This document shows positions 7,287 to 15,039 of a stretch of DNA of 29,630 nucleotides, one piece after another. The stretch covers positions 1-29,630 of the forward strand of contig DAIDAH010000005.1 of NCBI GenBank assembly GCA_027310735.1. Reading direction: 5' to 3'. Numbering within the stretch: the stretch's first letter is position 1; each line of letters opens with the position of its first letter. The notes below the pieces were generated by a model. It saw only the letters and a program-made list of their open reading frames with translations, was not told the DNA's origin and did not search any database. The position numbers and the translations under genes are program-made. The stretch comes from Methylotenera sp. GTDB taxonomy: Bacteria > Pseudomonadota > Gammaproteobacteria > Burkholderiales > Methylophilaceae.

Positions 7287-8159
7287 ATGTTACGTCAGCG
7301 CGAAAAAACAGTTTCATTTCAGGCTGGTGCATTGTCTATTGCAGTGCATGCGGTTCTGTTTATTGCATTGTTAATTTCATTCGATTGGAAAGCAACACAT
7401 CCTGTCAGTATTGCTGAGGTTGAGTTGTGGGATAGTCTACCTAGTCCATCTGTGCCTAAAGTTCAGCCGAAGCCAACGCCTGCACCAGAGCCTATTGTTA
7501 AAAATGAGCCGAAACCTGAACCTGTACCTGTGGTTAAAGAACAGCCAAAAGCAGATGTTAAAGTTGATATTGCTCTCGAGAAAAAACTGAAGGCATTGGA
7601 AAAAGAAAAAGCCGAAGAAAAACTTAAAGAAGAGAAGCTTAAAGAAGAGAAGCTTAAGAAAGAAAAAGAGCTTGAGCAAAAGAAAAAATTAGCAGAAATG
7701 CAAGCTGCCTTGCTCAAGGATGATTTGCGTGCGAATGAAAAGGCGTTAAAAGAGAAAAAAGCCAATCAGCAAAATGATGCACTTAAGCGCTTACAGCAAC
7801 AAGCGTTAGCCGATGATAAAGCCGAAGGTGACCAGCAGGCAAGTTCAGCAAAAGCTGCGGCAAATGCTGGAATTATTGACGAGTATCAAAGTAAAATCAG
7901 TAGGAAAATTCGTAGTAATGTGAATAAAACTTTATGCGGAACCGGTAATCCGGAACTTAAGTTTGACATTGGCCTACTAATCACAGGTCAGTTGAGTGAT
8001 CGGCCAAAGTTGATTAAGTCGAGCGGAAGTACTGCATGTGACGATGCAGTGTATCGTGCCATTATGGCATCTGAACCTTTGCCGTTACCTAAAGATGCTT
8101 CGCTTTTCTCACAGTTCAGAAACTTGAAATTAACATTTCGCCCGAATGAAGGTAATTAG
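7287..8159 (+). CDS. tolA: Cell envelope integrity protein TolA
   Basis: TolA spans the periplasm, linking the TolQR motor to TolB-Pal at the outer membrane. The 290-residue protein has an N-terminal anchor helix (about 14-32) and a Pro/Lys/Glu stretch ('PKPTPAPEPIVKNEPKPEP'). A long Lys/Glu/Ala coiled-coil follows (about 90-185), containing a perfectly repeated 'EKLKE'-type pentad. The C-terminal globular TonB_C-like domain (about 195-285) has the paired Cys of TolA domains: 'TLCGTGNPE' and 'STACDDAVYRAI'. The length is shorter than E. coli TolA (about 420) because the coil is shorter. It sits 6 bp after tolR. Confidence 0.95.
   Translation: MLRQREKTVSFQAGALSIAVHAVLFIALLISFDWKATHPVSIAEVELWDSLPSPSVPKVQPKPTPAPEPIVKNEPKPEPVPVVKEQPKADVKVDIALEKKLKALEKEKAEEKLKEEKLKEEKLKKEKELEQKKKLAEMQAALLKDDLRANEKALKEKKANQQNDALKRLQQQALADDKAEGDQQASSAKAAANAGIIDEYQSKISRKIRSNVNKTLCGTGNPELKFDIGLLITGQLSDRPKLIKSSGSTACDDAVYRAIMASEPLPLPKDASLFSQFRNLKLTFRPNEGN
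7623..7652 (+). repeat. Two perfect 15-bp tandem copies inside tolA
   Basis: The 15-base unit 'cttaaagaagagaag' occurs twice back to back, and a third partial copy follows. It encodes the repeated Leu-Lys-Glu-Glu-Lys pentad of the coiled coil. Being a multiple of three, gain or loss of units would keep the frame and change coil length. Confidence 0.8.
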
Positions 8160-8261
8160 TTTCTTTACAAAATTACCCGTGTGATAGCAAAGATATGTGT
8201 AGCATCCATATGCGTTTGCAGTAAAATTTGGCATTAAATTTATACCTTAATTTAGAAAAAG

Positions 8262-9551
8262 ATGTTTATCTATATGAATATACTTCGATGGTTCGTCATG
8301 TTGGGTGCGTTGTTAGTCACAACAACTGCGAGTGCTGCTTTAGAGATTGAAATTAGTGGTGGTAGCGCGCAGCAAATTCCAATTGCTATTGTGCCGTTTG
8401 GGCAGGCTGCTAACGTTAATCAGCTTGATATCAGTAGTATTATTGGCGCAGACTTGCGGCGTAGCGGGTTGTTTCGTGTTTTGGAGACTGGTGGGGTTGT
8501 TAGTCGCCCTACGGATACGGCGCAAATTAAATATGCAGAGTGGGCTGCCTTGCAGGCACAGGCAATGGCTGTAGGTAATATTGAGGTCTTGCCCGGAAAT
8601 CGTCTTAAAATAACATTTAAGTTAGCTGACGTTTTAAAACAAACGCAACTGGCAGGCATGGAATACAACATTACACCAAGTCAGTTTAGAACAACTGCCC
8701 ATAAAATTGCAGATGTTATCTATCAAAAACTAACGGGGGAAGCAGGAATTTTCGCAAGTCGCATTGCTTATATCAATAAAGCAAAAGGACGTTATGCATT
8801 ACAAGTTGCGGATGCTGACGGCGTGAATCCGCAAACCGTGGTGTCTTCTAATGAGCCTATTATCTCTCCAGCATGGTCGCCAGATGGCACTAAGTTGGCG
8901 TATGTGTCATTTGAAAAGAAGAAGCCGATTATCTTTATACAGTCTTTGATGACTGGGCAACGTACAGTTTTAGCAAACTTCAAAGGCAATAATAGTGCCC
9001 CCGCATGGTCGCCAGATGGCAGTAAATTGGCGATAGTGCTGACCTATGGCGCTAATTCTCAGATATATACGATTAATGCGAACGGCACTGGTTTGAAGCC
9101 GCTGACTAAGAGTAGTGCGATTGATACTGAGCCTACATGGTCACCAGATGCAAAGTGGATTTACTTTAGTTCAGACCGTGGCGGCAAGCCACAGATTTAC
9201 AAAGTATCCTCACTCGGTGGTGATGCAGAGCGCGTGACGTTTGAAGGTGCAAATAACTTAAGCCCACGTTTTTCACCAGATGGAAAGTTCTTGGCAATGA
9301 TTCGTAGTGATGGCGGTAGCTATCGTGTTGCTTTGCAGGATTTGACTAGTGGTCAAGGGCAGTTGTTAAGTGAAGGTGGGCAGGATGAGTCGCCAAGTTT
9401 TGCGCCTAATGGCCGCGTGATATTGTATGCGACACGTATAGGTGGGCGCGGTGCTTTGGCTGCAGTGTCTGCGGATGGTCGCGTAAAGCAGCGTTTAAGT
9501 GAGTCTGGTGGCGATGTGCGTGAACCAGCTTGGGGGCCATTGTTGAATTAA
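8262..9551 (+). CDS. tolB: Tol-Pal system periplasmic beta-propeller protein TolB
   Basis: TolB is the periplasmic partner that binds Pal and the TolA C-terminus. A signal peptide is visible: hydrophobic core 'WFVMLGALLVTTTASA' with cleavage after about residue 25. The mature protein has an N-terminal domain, then six propeller blades marked by repeated 'PxWSPDG' or 'PRFSPDG' motifs (for example 'SPAWSPDGTKLAYVS', 'APAWSPDGSKLAIV', 'EPTWSPDAKWIYFSS'). The length of 429 is normal. Either the ATG at 8262 or the one at 8274 could start the signal peptide; neither has a strong ribosome binding site. A 102-bp gap to tolA is AT-rich and may hold its own promoter, but I see no convincing boxes. Confidence 0.96.
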   Translation: MFIYMNILRWFVMLGALLVTTTASAALEIEISGGSAQQIPIAIVPFGQAANVNQLDISSIIGADLRRSGLFRVLETGGVVSRPTDTAQIKYAEWAALQAQAMAVGNIEVLPGNRLKITFKLADVLKQTQLAGMEYNITPSQFRTTAHKIADVIYQKLTGEAGIFASRIAYINKAKGRYALQVADADGVNPQTVVSSNEPIISPAWSPDGTKLAYVSFEKKKPIIFIQSLMTGQRTVLANFKGNNSAPAWSPDGSKLAIVLTYGANSQIYTINANGTGLKPLTKSSAIDTEPTWSPDAKWIYFSSDRGGKPQIYKVSSLGGDAERVTFEGANNLSPRFSPDGKFLAMIRSDGGSYRVALQDLTSGQGQLLSEGGQDESPSFAPNGRVILYATRIGGRGALAAVSADGRVKQRLSESGGDVREPAWGPLLN

Positions 9552-9625
9552 TGGGTTTAATGGTAGTTTATTAACCGTAGTAGCGTTAATTGATACAAAA
9601 TTTACGCCATTCAGAGGAGAGTAAT

Positions 9626-10210
9626 ATGAAAAATTTAATGTTTAATAAAAAGTTATTGAGCTGTTTAGTCATTGCACTAGTGTTGACTGCCTGTAAAAGT
9701 ACTCCGATGGTGGATAAGCCTGCCCCTGTCGAGGATAGAAGCACAGCCACGCAAACAGCACCTAAAGCTGTAGAACCGGCCACGACAAGTGTTGATACTT
9801 CTGGCGTTAAAGAGGTTGCGATTGATAGCAGTGCAACAACTGGCGATAATCCTTTGAAAGACCCTAATAATATTTTATCAAAACGTAATATTTATTTTGA
9901 TTTCGATAGCGATACGGTTAAAGCAGAGTATCGCCCGATCATTGAAGCGCATGCTAAGTATTTATTGGCGCACAGTAATGCAAAAATGATTTTACAAGGT
10001 AATACGGATGAGCGTGGTACCCGTGAATATAATTTGGCATTGGGGCAACGTCGTGCGGTTTCAGTCAAAAAGTCTTTTAACTTGCTTGGGGTAAAAGACA
10101 ATCAAATTGAAACAGTCAGCTTTGGTGAGGAAAAAGCTACGCCAAATTGTGCTGATGAGGCATGCCATCAAGCTAATCGTCGTGTAGATATTGCTTACGA
10201 AAACGAATAG
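9626..10210 (+). CDS. pal: Peptidoglycan-associated lipoprotein Pal
   Basis: Pal is an outer-membrane lipoprotein that grips peptidoglycan and is remodelled by TolB. I start it at 9626, where 'gaggaga' stands six bases upstream; the open frame continues upstream to 9590 without a binding site. The lipobox is 'VLTAC' (Cys at about 21), followed by a Pro/Thr-rich linker. The OmpA-like domain carries 'IYFDFDSDTVKAEYRPIIEA', 'GNTDERGTREYNLALGQRRA' and 'CHQANRRVDIAY', with the Asp and Arg that bind diaminopimelate. Its 194 residues are slightly above the usual 170-180. Confidence 0.96.
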   Translation: MKNLMFNKKLLSCLVIALVLTACKSTPMVDKPAPVEDRSTATQTAPKAVEPATTSVDTSGVKEVAIDSSATTGDNPLKDPNNILSKRNIYFDFDSDTVKAEYRPIIEAHAKYLLAHSNAKMILQGNTDERGTREYNLALGQRRAVSVKKSFNLLGVKDNQIETVSFGEEKATPNCADEACHQANRRVDIAYENE

Positions 10211-10240
10211 GTTACATGACTGTATAAATAAGGGTTTGAA

Positions 10241-11080
10241 ATGATAAAAAAACTGATTCTGGCCAGCTTGCTTTTAACTGCACAATTGTTTTCAGTGACT
10301 AGTCACGCGGCATTGTTTGATGATACGGAGGCGCGTAAGAAAATACTGGAAGTAGAGGCGACGATGCAAAGTCAGAATCAGGCTTCACAGGCGGCAATAG
10401 CAGATTTAAAGAGTAGTCAGCAAGCGCTTGAGCAGAGAATCGTGGCGATTGAAGCGATTACAAAAGGCCAAGTGTTGAGTGACATGCAAAGCCAGATTGA
10501 CGGGTTAAAGCAAGAGATTGCGCGGCTAAATGGCGCGCTTGAGGTGGCGGCGCATAATGTTGATGCTACACAGCAGCGTCAAAAAGATTTATATGGGGAT
10601 ACCGATGCACGTTTGCGCAAACTAGAGAGCGCGCCTGTGCCAGATGCTGCGGCCGCAGTAGATTCAGCTGCACCGACGGTGGCACCCAACAAGAGTTCGC
10701 AAGAGTATCAATTGCTGGAGTTGGCAAATGGCTTGTCTAGAGAGTCCAAGTATAAAGATGCTTTTAATGCTTACGATAAGTTCTTAAAGGATTATCCGAA
10801 TAGTGCGTTGGCGGCTGAAGCAATATATGGTTTAGGTTACTCTCAGTTCGCATTAAAAAACTACAAGTCAGCAATGGCTAGTCAACAAAAACTGATTGAT
10901 TTGCATGCTGATAGTCCTAAAGTGCCTGATGCCATGTTTAACATCGCAAATAGTCAGATTCAGCTTGGATTAGTGCCTGGCGCTAAAAAGACATTGCGTG
11001 ATTTGATTGCAAAATTTCCTAACAGTGAAGTAGTGCCAGTAGCGCAAAAACGCTTAAAAGCGCTAGAGTCGATTAAGTAG
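10241..11080 (+). CDS. cpoB: Cell division coordinator CpoB (YbgF), Tol-Pal associated
   Basis: This periplasmic protein couples Tol function to peptidoglycan synthesis at the septum in relatives. It has a cleavable signal peptide ending 'TSHAA' at about residue 24, a coiled-coil trimerisation segment (about 30-125, rich in Gln, Ala and Leu), and an Ala/Pro linker. The C-terminal tetratricopeptide-type repeats include 'AFNAYDKFLKDYPNSALAAE', 'KSAMASQQKLIDLHADSP' and 'GAKKTLRDLIAKFPNSEV', each ending in the Pro-Asn/Asp-Ser motif typical of YbgF. It is the last gene of the Tol-Pal block; 30 bp separate it from pal, and a strong hairpin follows it. Confidence 0.93.
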   Translation: MIKKLILASLLLTAQLFSVTSHAALFDDTEARKKILEVEATMQSQNQASQAAIADLKSSQQALEQRIVAIEAITKGQVLSDMQSQIDGLKQEIARLNGALEVAAHNVDATQQRQKDLYGDTDARLRKLESAPVPDAAAAVDSAAPTVAPNKSSQEYQLLELANGLSRESKYKDAFNAYDKFLKDYPNSALAAEAIYGLGYSQFALKNYKSAMASQQKLIDLHADSPKVPDAMFNIANSQIQLGLVPGAKKTLRDLIAKFPNSEVVPVAQKRLKALESIK

Positions 11081-11096
11081 TTTTTCTGAAAAAACA

Positions 11097-11124
11097 TTAA
11101 CTTAAATTAGAATTAAGTTAAAAT
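11097..11124 (+). promoter_or_regulatory. Candidate promoter ahead of queE
   Basis: 'TTAACT' at 11097-11102 and 'TAAAAT' at 11119-11124 are 16 bases apart, an acceptable sigma-70 pair. The same stretch is dyad-symmetric: 11098-11105 and 11113-11120 are perfect inverted copies, which could be an operator or chance AT pairing. Confidence 0.3.
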
Positions 11125-11151
11125 GGCGCCGATTATCAATCGGCGCCATTT
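11121..11151 (+). terminator. Strong hairpin between cpoB and queE
   Basis: A perfect 14-bp stem pairs 11121-11134 with 11138-11151 around a 3-base loop, GC-rich in the middle and flanked by A/T. Only a short T-rich stretch follows, so it is either a terminator of the Tol-Pal transcript (possibly working in both directions) or an attenuating leader structure for queE, which starts 19 bases downstream. Confidence 0.65.
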
Positions 11152-11169
11152 GTTTATGGCAAGCAATTA

Positions 11170-11808
11170 ATGAAATTAAGAATTCACGAAATATTTCACT
11201 CACTACAAGGCGAGTCTTCACGTGTGGGCTTGCCTACGGTGTTTGTGCGCCTCACTGGCTGCCCAATGCGCTGCGTGTATTGTGATACTGTCTATGCATT
11301 TAGTGGCGGTAGCAATATGGAAATCAGTGATATTTTGTCAAAAGTGGCTGGGTATGGCACGCCTTATATTACGGTTACTGGCGGTGAGCCGCTAGCACAG
11401 AAAGATTGCCATCATTTGCTCAAAGAGTTGTGTGACGCAGGTTATAACGTTTCCTTGGAAACTGGTGGCGCGATGGATATTAGTGGCGTGGATAAACGCA
11501 TTTCCATTATTTTGGATGTAAAAACGCCAGCGTCAGGTGAAGTGGAAAATAATAAATGGGCTAATTTGAGCCTGTTAAAAAGCACAGACGAAGTGAAGTT
11601 TGTACTTTGCAGTCGAGCAGACTATGACTGGGCTAAAGATGTATTGGTCAAGCATAAGCTCACGGAGAAGTGTCCTGTGTTATTTTCGCCAGTGTATAGC
11701 CAGGTGAATCCAACCGAGTTGGCAGAGTGGGTGTTGGCCGATAAGTTGCCAGTGCGCATGCAAGTGCAGTTACATAAAATATTGTGGGGCGAAGTGTCGG
11801 GTAAGTAA
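11170..11808 (+). CDS. queE: 7-carboxy-7-deazaguanine synthase QueE
   Basis: This radical SAM enzyme converts 6-carboxytetrahydropterin to 7-carboxy-7-deazaguanine in the preQ0/queuosine pathway. The iron-sulfur cluster motif Cys-x3-Cys-x2-Cys is at C31, C35 and C38 ('GCPMRCVYCDT'). The N-terminal 'IFHSLQGESSRVGLPTVFVR' and the SAM-binding 'TGGEPLAQ' are both typical of QueE. The 212-residue length is normal. It is separated by one base from queC, the next enzyme of the pathway, so both are surely co-transcribed. Confidence 0.95.
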   Translation: MKLRIHEIFHSLQGESSRVGLPTVFVRLTGCPMRCVYCDTVYAFSGGSNMEISDILSKVAGYGTPYITVTGGEPLAQKDCHHLLKELCDAGYNVSLETGGAMDISGVDKRISIILDVKTPASGEVENNKWANLSLLKSTDEVKFVLCSRADYDWAKDVLVKHKLTEKCPVLFSPVYSQVNPTELAEWVLADKLPVRMQVQLHKILWGEVSGK

Positions 11809-11809
11809 A

Positions 11810-12526
11810 ATGAGTGACCTTATTACAACAGAAGTGACTAAAGAAAAAAAAGCAGTAGTGCTCCTTTCAGGCGGGCTTGATTCGGCTACAGTGCTGGCCT
11901 ATGCACGTAAACAGGGTTTTGATTGTTATTGCTTAAGTCTGGATTATCATCAACGTCATATTGCTGAATTGCAAGCGGCTAAAAAGATAGCTACCGTCAT
12001 GGGTGCTACAGCACATAAAACGGCTCAACTGGATTTGTCTTTATTTGGCGGTTCAGCACTTACTGATGATGCGATTGCCGTTCCGGAAAGTGAAACAGTT
12101 GGTATTCCAGTCACTTATGTACCAGCACGCAATACGATTATGCTGTCTTTAGCATTGGCCTGGGCTGAAGTGTTGGGGGCGCAAGATATTTTTATAGGCG
12201 TGAATGCGCTCGATTATTCTGGCTATCCAGACTGCCGCGGTGAGTATGTGAAGGCATTCCAGCATATGGCGAATCTTGCGACTAAAAGTGCGGTGGAAGG
12301 TAAAACTATCACCATTCATGCGCCGCTGATTGATATGACTAAAGCACAAATTGTGACGCTGGGCACATCACTGGATGTGGATTATGCGATGACAGTGTCG
12401 TGCTATCAGGCTGATAGCCAGGGTGAGGCGTGTGGTGTATGTGACTCTTGCCGATTAAGGCGTGATGGCTTCTTAGCCGCTGGATTGGCTGATCCTACGC
12501 GCTATAAAAAACTTGAGCATAAATAA
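11810..12526 (+). CDS. queC: 7-cyano-7-deazaguanine synthase QueC
   Basis: QueC is the ATP-dependent amidotransferase-like enzyme that turns 7-carboxy-7-deazaguanine into preQ0. The PP-loop is 'LLSGGLDSATVL' (residues 18-29). The family motif 'NALDYSGYPDCRGEYVKAF' is in the centre. A four-cysteine zinc site lies near the C-terminus ('SCYQADSQGEACGVCDSC'). The N-terminus is about ten residues longer than many relatives, so a later start is possible, but no alternative ATG is better placed. queD and queF are not in this window. Confidence 0.95.
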   Translation: MSDLITTEVTKEKKAVVLLSGGLDSATVLAYARKQGFDCYCLSLDYHQRHIAELQAAKKIATVMGATAHKTAQLDLSLFGGSALTDDAIAVPESETVGIPVTYVPARNTIMLSLALAWAEVLGAQDIFIGVNALDYSGYPDCRGEYVKAFQHMANLATKSAVEGKTITIHAPLIDMTKAQIVTLGTSLDVDYAMTVSCYQADSQGEACGVCDSCRLRRDGFLAAGLADPTRYKKLEHK

Positions 12527-12561
12527 TTATTTACGATTCAATTGTTAATTACATAAACTGC

Positions 12562-12595
12562 TTGCCAAACCCTATGCGGATGACGTAAAATCCGC
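12562..12595 (+). promoter_or_regulatory. Candidate promoter of the rpsP operon
   Basis: 'TTGCCA' at 12562-12567 and 'TAAAAT' at 12586-12591 are separated by 18 bases. The -10 box lies inside a dyad, 'gcggat' 12576-12581 with 'atccgc' 12590-12595. It is the best promoter-like pair in the 110-bp gap before rpsP, which starts about 45 bases downstream. Confidence 0.45.
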
Positions 12596-12636
12596 GCCTT
12601 TCTGCGATAAATTTTTCAATAAAGAGAACAAAGATT

Positions 12637-13083
12637 ATGGTTATTATTCGTTTAGCTCGTGGTGGCGCGAAAAAAACTCCTTTCTACAACGTGGTAGTTG
12701 CTGATTCACGTAATCGTCGTGACGGTCGCTTCATTGAGCGTGTTGGTTTTTACAATCCATCTGCTAAAGCGGGTGCTGAAGGCTTGCGCATTGATCTTGC
12801 ACGTGTAACTCACTGGCAAGGTAATGGTGCTCAATTGTCTGACACCGTTGCACGTTTGGTTAAATTCCATGCTAAAGGCCCTGAAGCTGCAATCGCGGCT
12901 AAAGCTAAAGATGCTGCTAAAGCTGAAGCTGCTAAAGCTAAAGTTGCTGCATTAGAAGCTGCTAAAGCTAAAGCTGCAGCAGATGCTGCTAAAGCTGAAG
13001 CGGACGAAAAAGCTGCTGCTGAAGCCGAAGCTGCTAAAGCCGCTGCGGTAGAAGCTACTGAAACACCAGCTGCAGACGCTTAA
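12637..13083 (+). CDS. rpsP: 30S ribosomal protein bS16 with long Ala/Lys/Glu tail
   Basis: Residues 1-83 are a standard S16 ('MVIIRLARGGAKKTPFYNVV', 'RRDGRFIERVGFYNP', 'THWQGNGAQLSDTVARLV'). S16 is an assembly protein of the small subunit. The rest, about 62 residues, is almost only Ala, Lys, Glu and Asp with many near-identical 'AAKAEA'-type units. The family usually stops near residue 80-90, so the gene is nearly twice the normal length. The tail would form a charged helix on the ribosome surface; some beta-proteobacteria have shorter versions. It starts the rpsP-rimM-trmD-rplS operon, has 'aaagaga' upstream, and is followed by a hairpin before rimM. Confidence 0.96.
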   Translation: MVIIRLARGGAKKTPFYNVVVADSRNRRDGRFIERVGFYNPSAKAGAEGLRIDLARVTHWQGNGAQLSDTVARLVKFHAKGPEAAIAAKAKDAAKAEAAKAKVAALEAAKAKAAADAAKAEADEKAAAEAEAAKAAAVEATETPAADA

Positions 13084-13092
13084 TTTTCATTG

Positions 13093-13123
13093 CTTTGGCA
13101 ATGGTGTCATTGCCAAAGGTTTT
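13093..13123 (+). terminator. Hairpin between rpsP and rimM (attenuator-like)
   Basis: A perfect 11-bp stem pairs 13093-13103 with 13108-13118 around a 4-base loop, followed by 'gtttt'. The short T-run suggests partial termination, which would give more S16 than the downstream RimM and TrmD, as is usual in this operon. Confidence 0.6.
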
Positions 13124-13165
13124 GCTAAGCCTGCAAGTAAATTAGTTTATAAGTAGGCTGCTTTA

Positions 13166-13738
13166 ATGAAAAAATCGACTGTAAGTGAAATGGTAGTCAT
13201 GGGGCGCGTTGTTGCGCCCTACGGCGTTTTTGGTTGGCTGAAAGTTGTGCCAGATACCGAAGCGTTTGACGGCTTGTTTGACTACGATACGTGGTGGTTG
13301 GGAAAAGGTGACGATTGGCGTGAGCTGACTGTTGAAACAGCCAAAGTCCACAACGACGTATTGCTGGTAAAGCTGGATGGCATTAACGACCGTGATGCAG
13401 CCTTTGCATGTAAAGGGAAGCAAATCGCCGTGCCTAGAGAGTCATTGCCTGAGCCTGAAGAGAATGAGTATTACTGGTCAGATTTGATCGGTTTGCGCGT
13501 TAAAAATCAACAGGGTATTGATTTTGGCTTGATTGTAGATGTGTTTGAAACTGGTGCGAATGATGTGCTGGTGATCAAGCCTGATGCAGTTAAAGATATC
13601 GCCTCAAAAGTAGTCGAAGCTGACGCTGCCAAAAAAGACAAGCTGGAAGAGCGATTGCTGCCGTTTATAGCGACAGTAGTACTTGAAGTAGATATAAAAG
13701 CCAAAACGATGCTGGTGGATTGGGACGAAGACTTTTAA
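13166..13738 (+). CDS. rimM: 16S rRNA processing protein RimM
   Basis: RimM binds S19 and assists maturation of the 30S head. The N-terminal domain starts near 'VVMGRVVAPYGVFGWLKVVP', and the PRC-barrel part contains 'EYYWSDLIGLRVKNQQG' and 'GANDVLVIKP'. It ends 'LLPFIATVVLEVDIKAKTML' and 'VDWDEDF', as in relatives. An insertion around residues 145-160 (Lys/Ala/Asp-rich) makes it slightly longer than the typical 170-180. The ATG at 13166 is used; the next in-frame Met would cut into conserved sequence. trmD starts two bases after its stop. Confidence 0.95.
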   Translation: MKKSTVSEMVVMGRVVAPYGVFGWLKVVPDTEAFDGLFDYDTWWLGKGDDWRELTVETAKVHNDVLLVKLDGINDRDAAFACKGKQIAVPRESLPEPEENEYYWSDLIGLRVKNQQGIDFGLIVDVFETGANDVLVIKPDAVKDIASKVVEADAAKKDKLEERLLPFIATVVLEVDIKAKTMLVDWDEDF

Positions 13739-13740
13739 GC

Positions 13741-14478
13741 ATGTCGTTTAGATTTGATGTGGTGACGCTTTTTCCTGAAATGTTTGATGCTATCACCAAA
13801 TATGGCATTACCAGTCGGGCGATACAGCAAGGTATTTATGATGTGCAGTTTTGGAATCCGCGTGACTACACCACGGATAACCATAAAACGGTAGATGATA
13901 GACCTTATGGCGGTGGTCCCGGTATGGTGATGCTGGCTGAGCCGTTGGAAGCGGCAATCAGCGCTGCAAAAAAGAGTCAGGCTGCGCAAAATATTGAGAG
14001 TTGGGTGATTCATCTCTCGCCGGCAGGTAAGCCACTGACGCACCAGAAAGTGGAAGCTTTAAGTAAAAAGCCGGGTTTGGTATTACTTACTAGCCGGTAT
14101 GAAGGTGTAGATCAACGCTTGATTGACGCGCAGGTGGATGAGGAAATTTCCATCGGTGATTATGTGCTGAGCGGTGGCGAGTTGCCCGCGATGGCCTTGA
14201 TGGATGCGATTGTACGGCTATTGCCGGGTAGTTTAGGTGATGGGAATTCAGCGATTGAAGACTCATTTGTAGATGGCTTGTTAGATTGTCCACACTACAC
14301 TAGACCAGAAGAATATAAAGGCGTGAAAGTGCCAGAGGTTTTACTCTCAGGCAATCATGCAAAGATTAAGCAGTGGCGTTTGAAAATGTCATTGCAACGA
14401 ACTCGGGATCAACGTCCCGATTTATTGGCCGAAAGGCCGTTGACGAAAGAAGAGGCTCGGCTGCTACAACTTGATTAA
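13741..14478 (+). CDS. trmD: tRNA (guanine-N1)-methyltransferase TrmD
   Basis: TrmD makes m1G37 in tRNAs reading CNN codons, which prevents frameshifting. It is a knotted SPOUT enzyme. Visible landmarks are 'DVVTLFPEMFDAI', 'DDRPYGGGPGMVM', 'LLTSRYEGVDQRLID', the knot region 'EISIGDYVLSGGELPAM', and the C-terminal 'CPHYTRPEEYKG'. The 245 residues are normal length. I start at ATG 13741 (MSFRFDVV...); an upstream in-frame extension to 13720 overlaps rimM and adds no conserved residues. Confidence 0.97.
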   Translation: MSFRFDVVTLFPEMFDAITKYGITSRAIQQGIYDVQFWNPRDYTTDNHKTVDDRPYGGGPGMVMLAEPLEAAISAAKKSQAAQNIESWVIHLSPAGKPLTHQKVEALSKKPGLVLLTSRYEGVDQRLIDAQVDEEISIGDYVLSGGELPAMALMDAIVRLLPGSLGDGNSAIEDSFVDGLLDCPHYTRPEEYKGVKVPEVLLSGNHAKIKQWRLKMSLQRTRDQRPDLLAERPLTKEEARLLQLD

Positions 14479-14530
14479 GTAGCAGGAACAAGTTCTTCAT
14501 AATTAAAAGGAACCCGCAAGGGATAAGGAA

Positions 14531-14923
14531 ATGGCAGATATTATTAAAATGCTGGAAGAGGAAGAAATTGCGCGTTTAGGCAAAACAATCCCTTCATTTG
14601 CACCAGGCGACACAGTAGTTGTTGGCGTTAATGTAGTTGAAGGTACACGTAAACGTGTGCAGTCATACGAAGGTGTTGTAATCGCTAAACGTAACCGTGG
14701 TTTGAACTCATCATTCATCGTACGTAAAATCTCATCTGGTGAAGGTGTTGAGCGTACATTCCAAACTTACTCACCATTGATTGCTTCAATCGAATTGAAA
14801 CGTCGCGGTGATGTACGTCGTGCGAAACTGTACTACCTACGTGAGCGTTCAGGTAAATCAGCACGTATTAAAGAAAAATTGGTAGCACGTGACAGAGACG
14901 TAGCACCAGCAGCAAAAGATTAA
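14531..14923 (+). CDS. rplS: 50S ribosomal protein bL19
   Basis: bL19 lies at the 30S-50S interface. The 130-residue product shows the full family pattern, including 'IPSFAPGDTVVVGVNVVEG', 'RKRVQSYEGVVIAKRNRG' and 'RRGDVRRAKLYYLRERSGK'. 'ataagga' upstream is the ribosome binding site. Codon use is strikingly uniform (cgt, aaa, gta), typical of a highly expressed gene. It closes the rpsP operon, followed by a strong terminator. Confidence 0.98.
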   Translation: MADIIKMLEEEEIARLGKTIPSFAPGDTVVVGVNVVEGTRKRVQSYEGVVIAKRNRGLNSSFIVRKISSGEGVERTFQTYSPLIASIELKRRGDVRRAKLYYLRERSGKSARIKEKLVARDRDVAPAAKD

Positions 14924-14936
14924 TTGCTGTAAGTTC

Positions 14937-14978
14937 TAAAAAAAGCCCCGAGACTTTAATGGTCTTGGGGCTTTTTTT
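14937..14978 (+). terminator. Rho-independent terminator after rplS
   Basis: An A-rich arm and the GC stem at 14945-14954 pair with 14962-14971 (one G-U) around a 7-base loop, followed by seven T. This is the clearest terminator in the window and ends the rpsP-rimM-trmD-rplS operon. Confidence 0.93.
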
Positions 14979-15039
14979 ATTGTATATATCCGTAGAAGTC
15001 TACATTCTCATCAACAGTACTTTGGGTTAACATCCTAGC

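Noticed and set aside
7437..7765. Open frames antisense to tolA
   Set aside because: They are Phe- and Ser-rich reverse images of the Lys/Glu coiled coil; composition artefacts.
11098..11169. preQ1 riboswitch ahead of queE
   Set aside because: The expected short H-type pseudoknot with its A-rich tail next to a C-rich loop is not recognisable; only plain hairpins are present.
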